Shown: in pieces, positions 43,394 to 53,389 of the stretch
How the letters are laid out: each line of letters begins with the position of its first letter
How positions within the stretch are numbered: the first letter of the stretch is position 1
From: an uncultured Clostridium sp.
GTDB lineage: Bacteria > Bacillota > Clostridia > Lachnospirales > Lachnospiraceae
Direction of reading: 5' to 3'
NCBI GenBank assembly: GCA_946498245.1
Contig: CAMMNN010000018.1
Coordinates: 1-63,836, forward strand
Length of the DNA: 63,836 nucleotides
Translations under genes and position numbers: made by a program
Notes under the pieces: generated by a model
Database searches by the model: none
What the model was told of the DNA's origin: nothing
The model's input: only the letters and a program-made list of their open reading frames with translations

Positions 43394-43414
43394 AGCCCGC
43401 CATCAAGGCGGGCT
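43394..43414 (-). terminator. Terminator of the sulfatase/ABC operon
   Basis: AGCCCGCC / GGCGGGCT stem with a five-base loop, twelve bases past the sulfatase stop on the minus strand. Confidence 0.8.
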
Positions 43415-43426
43415 CACTTGCACATC

Positions 43427-44809
43427 TCAGGCCTCTTCTTCCATTAGGAATGGATCCCGAAGTTTTTGCAGATATTCTTTTATAATTCCGTCCCAGACCT
43501 TCGCCTCTGGGTCGTCCTTTGACAGAAGACGCGGGGTAAGCTGGTAGGGATCCCTGATATTGTCGTAGAGCAGCCGCCGGGGCGTTTCCCCCGGAACGCA
43601 GCCCCGATCCAGGATATAGGTCTTTTCCTTTGTCCGGATTCCTCTCCAGCCAAAGGCTTTTGGATCCATTCCCAATTTGCGGTAGGCTCCCGTCAGCTCC
43701 GGCATTCCCGGCATCATGCACAGAAAAGCGTGTTGGGGCTCTTCTCCCTGTGTCCCCAGGATAAAGGGGCTTAAATCGCGTCCCTCCACCGTATCCGGCA
43801 CAGGCACACCTAACAGATTCAGAATCGTCGGCATATGATCCGGGCTTGAGAAAAGTACGTCCGTTTTTCCCGGTTGAATCTCCGGCCCCCGAAAGTACAA
43901 GGGAATCCGGATAGATTCCTCATACCAGATATTCTTTCCGTACAATCCGTGGGAACCCATACAGTCACCGTGATCCGCCGAAAGCACCACCAGGGTATCT
44001 TTCTCCAAACCGCTAGCCTTCAGATATTCCATAAGTCTGCCGAAATTTTCGTCCAAACCGCTGACGGCGGCAAAATACTCTCTTTTTTTCCGCCGGTAAT
44101 TTTCGTCGTTTCTCCAATCCTCCGGTACATTGGGCCTGTCGCCCAGTCCCTCTTCTTTATAAAGCTCCAAATAGCGCTCCGGCACCTGATCGTAAGGCGG
44201 ATGAGGCGGGTTCCAGGAAAGGAACAGGCAGAAGGGCACTTCCGACGGCCTGTTCTCCAGGTACTCCAGGGCCAGATCCGTTTCATACTCCGGCGACCAT
44301 TTCCCCGGCTCCACTTTTTCAGACGTATTTTTCCAGTAATGCGGCGACAAATGGCGGTCCATAGCCCCATAAGAAACCCAGTACCGGAAATGGTGACGCC
44401 GCTCTCCCGGCGGCGTATAAGCGTCCCAGTTTACAGACCCGGACTCCGGATCCTCAAAAAAGTTTTTTTCGCTTGCATCTAAATGCCATTTTCCAATATA
44501 AGCCGTATCGTATCCGGCTTTCCACAGAACGTCGGAAATCGTCACTTCCTGAGGCTTTAACATCAGAGTTTCGTCTAAACCGATTTTACAATTGGTCCAC
44601 ATTCCGCAGTTCTGAGGGTACTTTCCCGTCAGAAGAGACGCCCGGTGGGGAGAGCAAAGGGGGTAAGTACTGACGGCATTGGAACATTCCATACTTTGCG
44701 ACGCAAAGATGTCCATATGAGGGGTCAATACTGGATCGGCGCAGGCCCATCCTATGGCCTGCGCTCTCCATTGGTCAGCAAAGATATAAATCAGGTTTTT
44801 TCTTTTCAT
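43427..44809 (-). CDS. Cysteine-type sulfatase (cytoplasmic)
   Basis: 460 residues, arylsulfatase fold. The formylglycine site reads CSPHRASLLTGKYP (C-x-P-x-R). Metal and phosphate-side residues lie in FADQWRAQ, KWHLDA and SADHGDCMGSHG. No signal peptide, so it should act inside the cell after import. Needs a maturase (anSME type) to convert the Cys; none is seen here. Twelve bases after the binding-protein gene, so part of the transporter operon. Confidence 0.92.
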   Translation of the reverse strand: MKRKNLIYIFADQWRAQAIGWACADPVLTPHMDIFASQSMECSNAVSTYPLCSPHRASLLTGKYPQNCGMWTNCKIGLDETLMLKPQEVTISDVLWKAGYDTAYIGKWHLDASEKNFFEDPESGSVNWDAYTPPGERRHHFRYWVSYGAMDRHLSPHYWKNTSEKVEPGKWSPEYETDLALEYLENRPSEVPFCLFLSWNPPHPPYDQVPERYLELYKEEGLGDRPNVPEDWRNDENYRRKKREYFAAVSGLDENFGRLMEYLKASGLEKDTLVVLSADHGDCMGSHGLYGKNIWYEESIRIPLYFRGPEIQPGKTDVLFSSPDHMPTILNLLGVPVPDTVEGRDLSPFILGTQGEEPQHAFLCMMPGMPELTGAYRKLGMDPKAFGWRGIRTKEKTYILDRGCVPGETPRRLLYDNIRDPYQLTPRLLSKDDPEAKVWDGIIKEYLQKLRDPFLMEEEA

Positions 44810-44821
44810 TGCCTTCCTTCT

Positions 44822-46492
44822 TTATTCTGTAACCGCTTTTGCATTGTTTAAATAGGTTTCATAAGCCTGCTGGTTGATTTCCAGGGCGCGGTCAATGCCT
44901 CTTGCCTTGAGTTCTTCCACAAACTCGTCATACTCTGCTTCAAAATCGTTTACGCCCAGTACCCAGGACTGGAATTTCTCTTCTACGTAGGGCTGAATGC
45001 TGGCCATAAGATTCTGGTATTCCGTATCCACGTCTGCATCATACTTCAGCTCCAGTTCACCGTCTGCATAGGGCGGCATATCTTCTCCAAACCACTCCGG
45101 ATGGGAGTCATACAGTTCGCTGGCTTCCCGTCCAACGTCCGTCATGGTTGCCTTTTCGTAATCGCCATCCTGGCACATACCGATCCGGTACTGTGCTCCG
45201 ATAGAACGAAGGTATCCGATGGGAGTCAATTCTGATTTAAGAACCTTATCCGTAAAATGTTTGGTTCCGTCAGCGTCCTTTGTATAGGTATCGCCCTCGA
45301 TACCCCAGTTAATCAGCTCGTCGCCTTCCTCAGTAAAGAAGTAGTCCATAAATTTAATAACAGTTACCGGATCCTCACACTGGGAGGAAATGCCCCAGCC
45401 TGCTCCGGGGAAGCGGCTGACTCTCTCTTTTACCACACCGTGCTGATCTGCCGGCGGAGCAAAGGGAACCATTTCAAAGCCAGGAATCGCATCTGCCAAG
45501 GATTCGTTATAGTTTCCGGCGCTGACCCAGTCATGGGTACAGCCGCCCAGGTTTCCGCTAAGAAGAGTATCTCTTCCGGAAGCGCCTCTGGTAAAGATCT
45601 CCGGGTCAATAATGCCTTCCTCATACCACTGGATCATACCTCTGACACCTTCTTTAAAGTTCTCTTCCAGGGGTTCGAAGGTCATTTTTCCATCTCTTGG
45701 ATAGAAGGTGGTGCTGGTATCCCACAGATACAGGTATTCTTCCGGCATCTTCCAACCGGCACGGTCAAACAGCGGGATCTCATCCTTTAAGCCATTCCCG
45801 TTGGGATCTTCATTGCGGAAGGCGTAAAGGACGTCGTGAAGCTCGTCTACCGTAGTGGGGATCTCCAGATCCAGGGCGTCCAGCCAGTCCTTGCGGATCC
45901 ACCAGTATTCTGCGGAAAGCAGCTCCTGGTTCTTAGGAATATAGTAAATATTGCCGTCCAGAGAGGTGGCGGACTGAGCAAATCTCGGGTCGTCTTCCAT
46001 AGCCTGTTTAATGTGGGGAGCATACTGGTCAATTAAATCGTTCAGAGGAATCAGTCCTCCGTCTCTTCCCAGCTTTTCCATTTCCGCCGTATCTACATAG
46101 CCGATAATGTCGGCAAGCTGGCCGGAACTGAGCATCAGGTTAAATGCTTCTTCCTCGTTGGAGTTCGTCAGGGAGATGGTTCCCTTCAGGCTGATATTGG
46201 TTCTCTTGGCTATTTCCTGCCATACCTGCCAGTTTGAGTCAAAGGGCATATTGTTGAAATTCAAGAAGATGGTAAACTCCTTGGGTTCTGCACTGATCAG
46301 ACTGCCTTCCAGCCCTTCTTCCGCCTGAGTTTCTCCTGCTCCGGCATTCGCTTCCGTTTCCTGGCTTCCTGCCTCAGAAGCAGGCTGGGAAGCTGCTGTG
46401 CTTTCCTGGGAAGATCCGCTGCCGCAGCCGGCCAGCATGGAGGCGGCCAGAGCCGCTGTTGTCAATAACGCTGCTGTTTTTCTCTTTTTCAT
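44822..46492 (-). CDS. Extracellular solute-binding lipoprotein (LplA-like)
   Basis: 556 residues. Lipoprotein signal with lipobox LAGC (cysteine about residue 23), Ser/Glu/Ala linker, then a two-lobed periplasmic-binding fold (EFTIFLNFNNMPFDSNWQVW, ADIIGYVDTAEMEKLGRDGG, YYIPKNQELLSAEYWWIRKDW). The length and pattern match binding proteins for complex sugars of the LplA/YtcQ type. Second-last gene of the operon; supplies the two permeases. No ATPase gene is present, as is usual for this class, which borrows a shared MsmX-type ATPase. Confidence 0.93.
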   Translation of the reverse strand: MKKRKTAALLTTAALAASMLAGCGSGSSQESTAASQPASEAGSQETEANAGAGETQAEEGLEGSLISAEPKEFTIFLNFNNMPFDSNWQVWQEIAKRTNISLKGTISLTNSNEEEAFNLMLSSGQLADIIGYVDTAEMEKLGRDGGLIPLNDLIDQYAPHIKQAMEDDPRFAQSATSLDGNIYYIPKNQELLSAEYWWIRKDWLDALDLEIPTTVDELHDVLYAFRNEDPNGNGLKDEIPLFDRAGWKMPEEYLYLWDTSTTFYPRDGKMTFEPLEENFKEGVRGMIQWYEEGIIDPEIFTRGASGRDTLLSGNLGGCTHDWVSAGNYNESLADAIPGFEMVPFAPPADQHGVVKERVSRFPGAGWGISSQCEDPVTVIKFMDYFFTEEGDELINWGIEGDTYTKDADGTKHFTDKVLKSELTPIGYLRSIGAQYRIGMCQDGDYEKATMTDVGREASELYDSHPEWFGEDMPPYADGELELKYDADVDTEYQNLMASIQPYVEEKFQSWVLGVNDFEAEYDEFVEELKARGIDRALEINQQAYETYLNNAKAVTE

Positions 46493-46563
46493 AGTCTTCT
46501 CCTTTTCTTTTTTATTTCACATTTTCTGCAGGGAAGCAATTTTCCATATGTTCCCTGTTTCTG

Positions 46564-47460
46564 TTATCCTTTTACTCCGCCTACCGTAAGCCCTGTCTTA
46601 AAGTACTTCTGGACAAAGGGGAACACCACCAGCATCGGGACAATGGCAATGACAATCATCGCATATATGATAGTGGTAGGGGAGCTTAAAGACTCCTGAG
46701 TTACCAGGGCCGCATCGGCGGCATTGGCTGTTCTGTCTACGATCATCTTTTTTAATAGTACCTGAAGAGGCACTTTGCTCTCATCATTTAAAAGCTGCAT
46801 GGGCCAGAAGTATCCGTTCCACCGGTTTACTGCGTAAAAAAGTCCCACTGTGGCCAGTGCCGGCTTTGAAAGGGGCAGGTATACGCGGAAAAATACGGTA
46901 AAGTGATTGGCCCCGTCAATGAACGCCGCTTCTTCCAGTTCATGGGGAACCTGCTCAAAAAAGCTCTTCATAATAATGAGATTATAGGTGTTCAAAGCAA
47001 ATCCCAATATAACGGCTGTTCTGGTATCCAGAAGGCCAAAGTCCCTGAAGTTTAAGTAGGTAGGGATAATTCCCGCGTTAAACCACATAGTAAAGATCGT
47101 AAATAAAGTAAAAAACTTTCGGAATACCAGCTTTTCTTTGGACAAGGCATAGGCCATGCTGGTGGTAAAAGCCATATTAACCGCTACGCCTGCCACGGTA
47201 TAAAAAATCGTGTTGGCGTAAGCCATCCAAACTCCTGGTTTTGCCGCTGCCTGACGGTAGCTTTCCAAGGTAAACCCTTTAATGGCAAACATCACAGAGC
47301 CATTTTCCACATAGAGAGGCCTGCTGAGGGAAGCAATAACTACGTAAAAAATCGGATAGAGCACTATCAGGGAAATCATAATCCCCAATATTGACATACC
47401 TACGTTAAAGATTCTTTCGCCGGTTCCGATAACCCGGCCCTGCTCTTTTTTAACTTTCAT
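46564..47460 (-). CDS. Carbohydrate ABC transporter permease (LplC/YtcP-like)
   Basis: 298 residues, six helices. EAA loop AAFIDGANHFTVFFRVYLPLSKPALATVGLF. The typical C-terminal VQKYFKTGLTVGGVKG is present. AAGGAGG precedes the ATG at 47460. Partner of the next permease. Confidence 0.94.
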   Translation of the reverse strand: MKVKKEQGRVIGTGERIFNVGMSILGIMISLIVLYPIFYVVIASLSRPLYVENGSVMFAIKGFTLESYRQAAAKPGVWMAYANTIFYTVAGVAVNMAFTTSMAYALSKEKLVFRKFFTLFTIFTMWFNAGIIPTYLNFRDFGLLDTRTAVILGFALNTYNLIIMKSFFEQVPHELEEAAFIDGANHFTVFFRVYLPLSKPALATVGLFYAVNRWNGYFWPMQLLNDESKVPLQVLLKKMIVDRTANAADAALVTQESLSSPTTIIYAMIVIAIVPMLVVFPFVQKYFKTGLTVGGVKG

Positions 47461-47471
47461 GTCTTCCCTCC

Positions 47472-48440
47472 TTACCACAGAGCCGTATCTGTCAGCTTAC
47501 GGCTGATCCAGTTGGACAGTACAACCAGAACCAAAGCGATTACCGCTTCAAAAAGCCCCACTGCCGTGGCCAGCCCGTAGTTGCCGTTTTCAAAGCCCAA
47601 GCGATAGGAATAGGTAGCAATAACGTCCGCTGTAGAATATGTAGACGGCTGGTACAAAAGCAAAATGGCCTCGTAGCCTACCTTAACCATCTTTCCTACA
47701 TTCAGTACAAACATGGTGACCACTGTAGGCAGTATAGCCGGGATGGTAATGTGGCGGATTTTCTGCAGACGCCCCGCCCCGTCTACTGTAGCCGCTTCAT
47801 AAAGCTGGGGATCGATTCCCATAATGGCCGCAATGAATACCAGGGCGTTAAATCCGGCGTTCTGCCACAGGGTCATTCCGGTATAGATCCCCCGGAAATA
47901 TTGGGGCTGAACCATAAAATAAATAGGCTCCACTCCCAACTTGGAGAGAATCATATTGATAATTCCAGTGCTGGGAGATAAAAAGTTGACCACCATACCG
48001 CATACCACTACTACTGATACAAAGTGTGGAAGAAGGGTTACAGTCTGGGTCATGCGGCTGATGAATTTGTTTTTCATCTCCGTAATGCAGATAGCCAGAA
48101 TAATGGGTACCGGAAAACATACCACAATCTGCCAGAAAGAAATCATCAGAGTATTTTTCAGTACCCTTAAAAAATCTCTTCCTGTAATGAAATCCACGAA
48201 ATTTTTCATCCCCACAAATTGACTGCCCTCATATCCCCGGAATATGTTATAATCGTAAAATGCGATCCTAAGTCCGGTCATTGGGCGGTAGGCAAATGCC
48301 AGGAACCACAGCAGTCCCGGAAGAAGCAGCAGATAAAGCTGATAGTTTCTTCCAATGCTCTTTATGCCGCGTTTCAAGACAGCGCCTCTCGCCGCAGAAG
48401 GCGTGGCCTTTTTCTCTTTGCGGCCCTTTACGTTTTGCAT
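47472..48440 (-). CDS. Carbohydrate ABC transporter permease (LplB/YteP-like)
   Basis: 322 residues, six helices, with N-terminal basic stretch and GMKNFVDF, GFNALVFIAAIMGIDPQLYEAATVDGAGRLQKIRHITIPAI (EAA loop). First gene of the operon. Divergent from the second sulfatase gene, sharing 250 bases of promoter region. Confidence 0.94.
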   Translation of the reverse strand: MQNVKGRKEKKATPSAARGAVLKRGIKSIGRNYQLYLLLLPGLLWFLAFAYRPMTGLRIAFYDYNIFRGYEGSQFVGMKNFVDFITGRDFLRVLKNTLMISFWQIVVCFPVPIILAICITEMKNKFISRMTQTVTLLPHFVSVVVVCGMVVNFLSPSTGIINMILSKLGVEPIYFMVQPQYFRGIYTGMTLWQNAGFNALVFIAAIMGIDPQLYEAATVDGAGRLQKIRHITIPAILPTVVTMFVLNVGKMVKVGYEAILLLYQPSTYSTADVIATYSYRLGFENGNYGLATAVGLFEAVIALVLVVLSNWISRKLTDTALW

Positions 48441-48611
48441 CAGGGCACTCCCCCTTTTTCTTTTTAGTTTTTGATGACGCGCCTCATCTCCTGTGTATAT
48501 ACTATATATCGTCCTGCAGGGATTCGTAAATATCCCTTTTTCAAATCATAGCCACATTGTTTTTTCAAAAATCACCATTTTTCAACTGCATCACCAAAGG
48601 GAATGGTTTTA

Positions 48612-48640
48612 TTGATTTTTTACAATTTTTATACTATATT
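48612..48640 (+). promoter_or_regulatory. Sigma-A promoter of the second sulfatase gene
   Basis: TTGATT (48612-48617), 17-base spacer, TATATT (48635-48640). Confidence 0.55.
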
Positions 48641-48691
48641 TTAAAAGAAATAAACAAAAACGCACATAATTTCCTGGAAAGGAGCCATTTT

Positions 48692-50170
48692 ATGAGCCAA
48701 AAAAATTTCCTGTTGATTCTTTGTGATCAGCTTTCCGCCACTGCTTTAAGTTTTTACGGGAACACCTATTCCCGCACTCCTAATCTGGACAAGCTGGCCG
48801 AAAAATCCTCTGTTTTCGAATATACGTATACTCCCTGCCCTTTGTGCCAGCCGGCCAGAGCCTCCTTTTGGACCTCCCGCTATCCCCACGAAACCGGGGT
48901 CCGCACTAATCTGCCTCTGCAGACCTATCCCCGTTTAAAAACGAATCCGGCAGACGCCGAAGCCAAACCTATGCCCTCTTTTCCGGAATCGATTCCTGCC
49001 ATGGGAGAATTTTTCTCCAATGCCGGATACCGCTGCATTCATTTCGGCAAAACTCATGATTACGGCGCTTTAAAGGGCTTTGAGGTCGTCCCCTCAGAGG
49101 AACGGAAAATCCCCCGGACCAATCCGGCTATTAATTTTGACTACGAAACGTATCTGGACATTGATACTACAGAAAAAGCGGTTCATTGGCTGTCCCAGGA
49201 AGCGCCTTCCTCCTCCCGGCCTTTTCTGGCTGTGGCGGATCTCCAGAACCCCCACAACATTTGCTCATTTATCGGGGAAAACCGGGAGGGCTGTATTCCT
49301 GAGAATTTTCCACTGGAACGGAGCCTGCCTCCCCTCCCGGAAAATTTTGAGTTTGACGATTTAGAAAACCGGCCGAATTTTATCCAGTATCTTTGCTGCG
49401 CCCACCGGAGGCTGCGCCACGCTTCCCATTGGACGCCTCTGGATTATCAGTATTACCTTTACGCCTATTATTACTACCTCTCTATGGTAGATGAGCAAAT
49501 AGGCAGTATTTTAGACGCCCTTTCTGCCAGCGGGAAAGCAGACGATACGGTCATTATCTTTTTTGCCGATCATGGCGAAGGAATGGCGGCCCACCGCATG
49601 GTGACAAAGTACGGCGTTTTTTATGAAGAAAGCAACCGGGTTCCCCTTCTTGTCAGCGGCCCTGGCATTCCAAAAGGCCGCCGCATTAAGGGAGTCGCCT
49701 CCCTTCTGGATATTCTCCCCACAATGCTGGACTACTCCGGCATAGCCGGCGGAAACTTTTCCGGGCGCAGCCTTTTAAAGGCACTCATGGGAGAGGCCGA
49801 CACCACCGGCAACCCTTACGCAGTGTCAGAGTGGCACGACGAGTTTCGGGACTATACCGTTCCCGGCCGCATGATCTGCGATGAAAACTATAAATACATC
49901 CAATATCTGGAACCAGACAGTGAAGAATTATTCGATATGAAAACCGACCGGCTGGAAAAGAAAAATCTTGCCCGTCTTCCCCAGTACGCTCCCGTTCTGG
50001 AAGAATACCGGCAAAAGCTTCTGGACCATATAAAATGTACCGAAGACGACTTTTTCCATCTTTCCGTTTCCGATACCTCCGCCTACCGCCGCCATCCCCT
50101 GGGCTACGGCTTCCACGAGGGGTTAAGCGCAGTAGAGGAGTACGCCCAAAGCCTGAAACGGCCTAAGTAA
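48692..50170 (+). CDS. Cysteine-type sulfatase, second
   Basis: 492 residues. Formylglycine site CQPARASFWTSRYP (C-x-P-x-R), preceded by FLLILCDQLSATALSFYG, with FFADHGEGMAAHRM later and the C-terminal subdomain. No signal peptide. Only distantly like the other sulfatase (about half the motifs agree), so probably a different bond. The ATG at 48692 is behind AAAGGAG; the frame is open upstream but without a ribosome site. Confidence 0.92.
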   Translation: MSQKNFLLILCDQLSATALSFYGNTYSRTPNLDKLAEKSSVFEYTYTPCPLCQPARASFWTSRYPHETGVRTNLPLQTYPRLKTNPADAEAKPMPSFPESIPAMGEFFSNAGYRCIHFGKTHDYGALKGFEVVPSEERKIPRTNPAINFDYETYLDIDTTEKAVHWLSQEAPSSSRPFLAVADLQNPHNICSFIGENREGCIPENFPLERSLPPLPENFEFDDLENRPNFIQYLCCAHRRLRHASHWTPLDYQYYLYAYYYYLSMVDEQIGSILDALSASGKADDTVIIFFADHGEGMAAHRMVTKYGVFYEESNRVPLLVSGPGIPKGRRIKGVASLLDILPTMLDYSGIAGGNFSGRSLLKALMGEADTTGNPYAVSEWHDEFRDYTVPGRMICDENYKYIQYLEPDSEELFDMKTDRLEKKNLARLPQYAPVLEEYRQKLLDHIKCTEDDFFHLSVSDTSAYRRHPLGYGFHEGLSAVEEYAQSLKRPK

Positions 50171-50211
50171 CGTTCCGGTTCCTACTTATTTCACACAAAA
50201 GGACTGATTTT

Positions 50212-52455
50212 ATGCGCACTGGCGGAACCTACAAAAAAAGACTTTACCGGCTGCTTTTTGCCGCTGCCATTTTAGTTTCTCTCATTTTATGCATCCTTAC
50301 AGGATGGTTTTTAAAGCGGCAGTCTGAATCCGATTACCGGCACTATCTGGAAACCTCCGCCCGTGCTCAGGAAAGCAGTTCCACCGTTTCCGCCAGTGTG
50401 ATCATGCGGGCTGTCAATGAATGTTTAAAAGGCGGAGAACTTACGAAATGGGCGGACTCCAACACTCTTCCGGAGTTTTATTTTCATGCCATCAACGCCC
50501 GCTCAAAGCTTCAGCGTTCCACAGTAGACACCCTTCAGGTGGAATATCAGTTTGCCGCTACCCTTTTAAATCCCCGTGCCTTTCAGGGAACCATTACCGA
50601 TATGGTACTGACGGCCAGCGGAACCATGAGTGTAGGCGCCTACTGCCGCTCCGAAAGCATTTCTGAGCAGGAATATCTGGAGATCACAGACTATTTTCAG
50701 GAAAACAGCCAGCCTTTTATCCTTCCCCACTACGACAAGGAAACCGGCGAGTTTTTGTTCCTGCATTATATTGTAAAGGATAACGGCAAAAATCACCCCA
50801 TGCTGATATTCATCACTATTCCAAAAGCTACGCTGATTACGGATTCTCTGGCGGAATCCTTCTTTATCTTTCGCAATGGTGAGATTCTGGCCTTTTCCTC
50901 AGAGGATGAAACCATACAGAAGAGAAATGAAGAACTGTACCGCGATCTGGCTGCCAGCGGAAGCCTGACCAGCGGCCAGTCCCCATTCCTTCTCTCGGGT
51001 CACTACCTGGCTGTCTCCTCTGTGGCCCCTTTCCAGTGGCAGATTGCTTCCGTATACCCCCTGCAGCCCCTCCATTCGGGATCCCTTCTGCAATTTACTT
51101 TCGTGGTGTTTTTCATCATCGCTCTGTTTCTCTTCTTCAGCTATTGGATGGTGGAACGCCTGTACCATCCTGTGGAAGAGCTTCTGGAATCGGCCCCCAT
51201 TCCGCCTCAAAGCGGAAAATCCGTAGACGAGTTTCAGGTTATCCGATCGAATCTGGAAAAAATTACAGAGCTGGGAAGCCGTCTGCACACTGCCATGGAA
51301 GAGAATGACTCCCTTATGTCCCTTCAGTCCTATAAGGAGCTTTTATTTTCCCGGAAACCGGAGGAATTAAATCCCGATCAATTTGAGGCTCCTGACGCCG
51401 ACTACTGCGTCGCTATCGGGGAAACCCTGTGCCCTCATGATGAATACGCTTTTCAGGCCATTGCTGTCCAAAAAGGCATTGCCTGCAATCTGGTAGCCCA
51501 ACGGGATGACCTGATTTATATCAATCTGGATTACAACCGCTATGCCCTGATTATCCGCACGGATTCTCTGGACACGGCAAAATCCATTCTGCAGTCCCTT
51601 TTGAGTCAATCGGAAAGCGATGACAGCCTGACAGATTCGGAACAGAGGATCGTTCTTTCCGACATTCACAAGGGCCTTACACAGCTTCATATTTGTTACC
51701 AGGAGGCTTTGCGGATTTTGGAGTTCCGCTATCTCCACGCCAACTCCCGGATCATTACTTACAAGGAAATCTCTTCCATTGACGCTGTGACCTACTCCTA
51801 CCCTCTCCAGACAGAGAACCGGCTCATTCAATGCGCCCTGGACGGCAAGGATGAGGCCGTAACGATTTTTGAAAATGTTATTCGGGAAAATATCCGGGAT
51901 AAAGACTTATCCAAAGAAACCCTTCAGAATCTCATTTACGTCCTTATCGGAACTCTGTCCCGAATCTTTCAGGAGCTAAAAACCACTCCCCAGGAGCTGT
52001 TAGGGAAAAAGGTAGACTTTAAATACCTTTACAACCATTGGAGTGACTCCGCTGTTTATCTGCAGATGAAGGAAATTCTGGAGGACATTATCCAGGCTAT
52101 CAGCCAGAGAGATTCCAGCCGCAACAAAGAGCTGCTGGATCGGATGCTTGGGTATATTTATGAGAATTACTCAGACAACATTATGCTTACGGATTTGGCG
52201 GATTACCTTAACATCTCGCCCAAATACTGCGGCATTCTGTTTAAAGAACTGAGCGACAACAATTTTAAAGACTTTTTAAACCGTTACCGCATTGAAAAAT
52301 CAAAAGAAATTTTAAGTAAAAATCCTTCGGTCAAAATCGTGGATCTTTCCGCCATGGTAGGGTTCAATTCCTCCAATAGCTTTATCCGGGTATTTAATAA
52401 ATACGTAGGGATTTCGCCGAAGGCATATCAGGAACGCATTCAGAATCAGAGTTGA
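50212..52455 (+). CDS. Membrane-bound AraC-type sensor/regulator
   Basis: 747 residues. Helix 1 (about 16-33), extracellular dCache-like sensor (about 40-285), helix 2 (about 290-312), a helical linker, and a C-terminal AraC domain with LTDLADYLNISPKYCGILFKE and IVDLSAMVGFNSSNSFIRVF (about 660-740). This one-protein type senses sugars outside and regulates DNA inside. It follows the sulfatase gene by 41 bases. It very probably controls the divergent transporter operon and its own. Confidence 0.9.
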   Translation: MRTGGTYKKRLYRLLFAAAILVSLILCILTGWFLKRQSESDYRHYLETSARAQESSSTVSASVIMRAVNECLKGGELTKWADSNTLPEFYFHAINARSKLQRSTVDTLQVEYQFAATLLNPRAFQGTITDMVLTASGTMSVGAYCRSESISEQEYLEITDYFQENSQPFILPHYDKETGEFLFLHYIVKDNGKNHPMLIFITIPKATLITDSLAESFFIFRNGEILAFSSEDETIQKRNEELYRDLAASGSLTSGQSPFLLSGHYLAVSSVAPFQWQIASVYPLQPLHSGSLLQFTFVVFFIIALFLFFSYWMVERLYHPVEELLESAPIPPQSGKSVDEFQVIRSNLEKITELGSRLHTAMEENDSLMSLQSYKELLFSRKPEELNPDQFEAPDADYCVAIGETLCPHDEYAFQAIAVQKGIACNLVAQRDDLIYINLDYNRYALIIRTDSLDTAKSILQSLLSQSESDDSLTDSEQRIVLSDIHKGLTQLHICYQEALRILEFRYLHANSRIITYKEISSIDAVTYSYPLQTENRLIQCALDGKDEAVTIFENVIRENIRDKDLSKETLQNLIYVLIGTLSRIFQELKTTPQELLGKKVDFKYLYNHWSDSAVYLQMKEILEDIIQAISQRDSSRNKELLDRMLGYIYENYSDNIMLTDLADYLNISPKYCGILFKELSDNNFKDFLNRYRIEKSKEILSKNPSVKIVDLSAMVGFNSSNSFIRVFNKYVGISPKAYQERIQNQS

Positions 52456-52465
52456 GGAATCCCTT

Positions 52466-53305
52466 TTACTCCTCCCCATACCACGGGAAGTAGCGCATCA
52501 GCCAGTTTTTCGCCAGCTCCGTCCACACGGCGCAGTCCAGGGGTTGGGCCGCAGATCCGCCCTTTGACGTCTGCCGGTCCGCCAGTCCCAGGCCATGCTT
52601 CCCTTCCGGAAAGAGATGGAACTCCACGGAAACTCCTGCCTTTCTCAAGGCGCTCACAAAAAGCAGGGAATTTTCCACGGGAACCGTTTTATCCGCCAGA
52701 GTATGCCATAAAAAGACCGGAGGCACGTCGCCGTCCGCCTGTTTTTCCAGGGACATCTCGTCCTTCATTTCTTCGTATTGATCTCCTAAAAGGGTCATAA
52801 AGCTGCCCTTGTGAGCAAATTCACCAGAGGTAATCACCGGATAGCTTAACATCAGGCCATTGGGTTTAAAGTCCTCCGCCGGCATTCCCAGCCTTTCGGC
52901 AATTTCCGGGTTCTTTTTCCAGAATACCCCCAGGCTGGCGGCAAGATGCCCCCCGGCGGAGCTGCCCTGAAGGATCACTGCGTCCCTGTCAATCCCCCAC
53001 TCTGTGGACCTGCTTCTTAAAAGGGCCACCGAAGCCGCAAGCTGCAGCAGCGCTTCAGGATAATGAATGCCCTTCCCACAGCTATAACGGAGGATTGCAG
53101 TATGGTATCCCATGGATAAAAACCGGATGGCAACGGCCTCCGCTTCCACATCTGACGTCCGCTCATAGCCGCCTCCGGGGCACAGAAGGATCACGGGCCT
53201 CTTTTTTCCGTAATCCAGTTCCTGGCTGGGGGACCAAAAGTAAGTATACAGCTTCCCCGTTTCCTTTCCGCCCGGGGTCTTTACGTCAATTATCTCATGA
53301 ATCAT
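52466..53305 (-). CDS. Alpha/beta-hydrolase, acetyl-xylan-esterase-like
   Basis: 279 residues. Oxyanion-side CPGGGYERTSD, nucleophile in LQGSSAGGHLAASLG (G-x-S-x-G), Asp in LADKTVPVENSLLF, His in EGKHGLGLAD. No signal peptide, so a cytoplasmic deacetylase for imported oligosaccharides is likely. The ATG at 53305 is used because an upstream open frame has no ribosome site. Its end meets the AraC gene; convergent. Confidence 0.88.
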   Translation of the reverse strand: MIHEIIDVKTPGGKETGKLYTYFWSPSQELDYGKKRPVILLCPGGGYERTSDVEAEAVAIRFLSMGYHTAILRYSCGKGIHYPEALLQLAASVALLRSRSTEWGIDRDAVILQGSSAGGHLAASLGVFWKKNPEIAERLGMPAEDFKPNGLMLSYPVITSGEFAHKGSFMTLLGDQYEEMKDEMSLEKQADGDVPPVFLWHTLADKTVPVENSLLFVSALRKAGVSVEFHLFPEGKHGLGLADRQTSKGGSAAQPLDCAVWTELAKNWLMRYFPWYGEE

Positions 53306-53389
53306 CACACGCACCCTCTTCCTCTTAATATCCAAGATTTTCTGTAAAGCGGGCAGAACTGCCAGTCCAGCCGCCGCCAATTATGAAAG

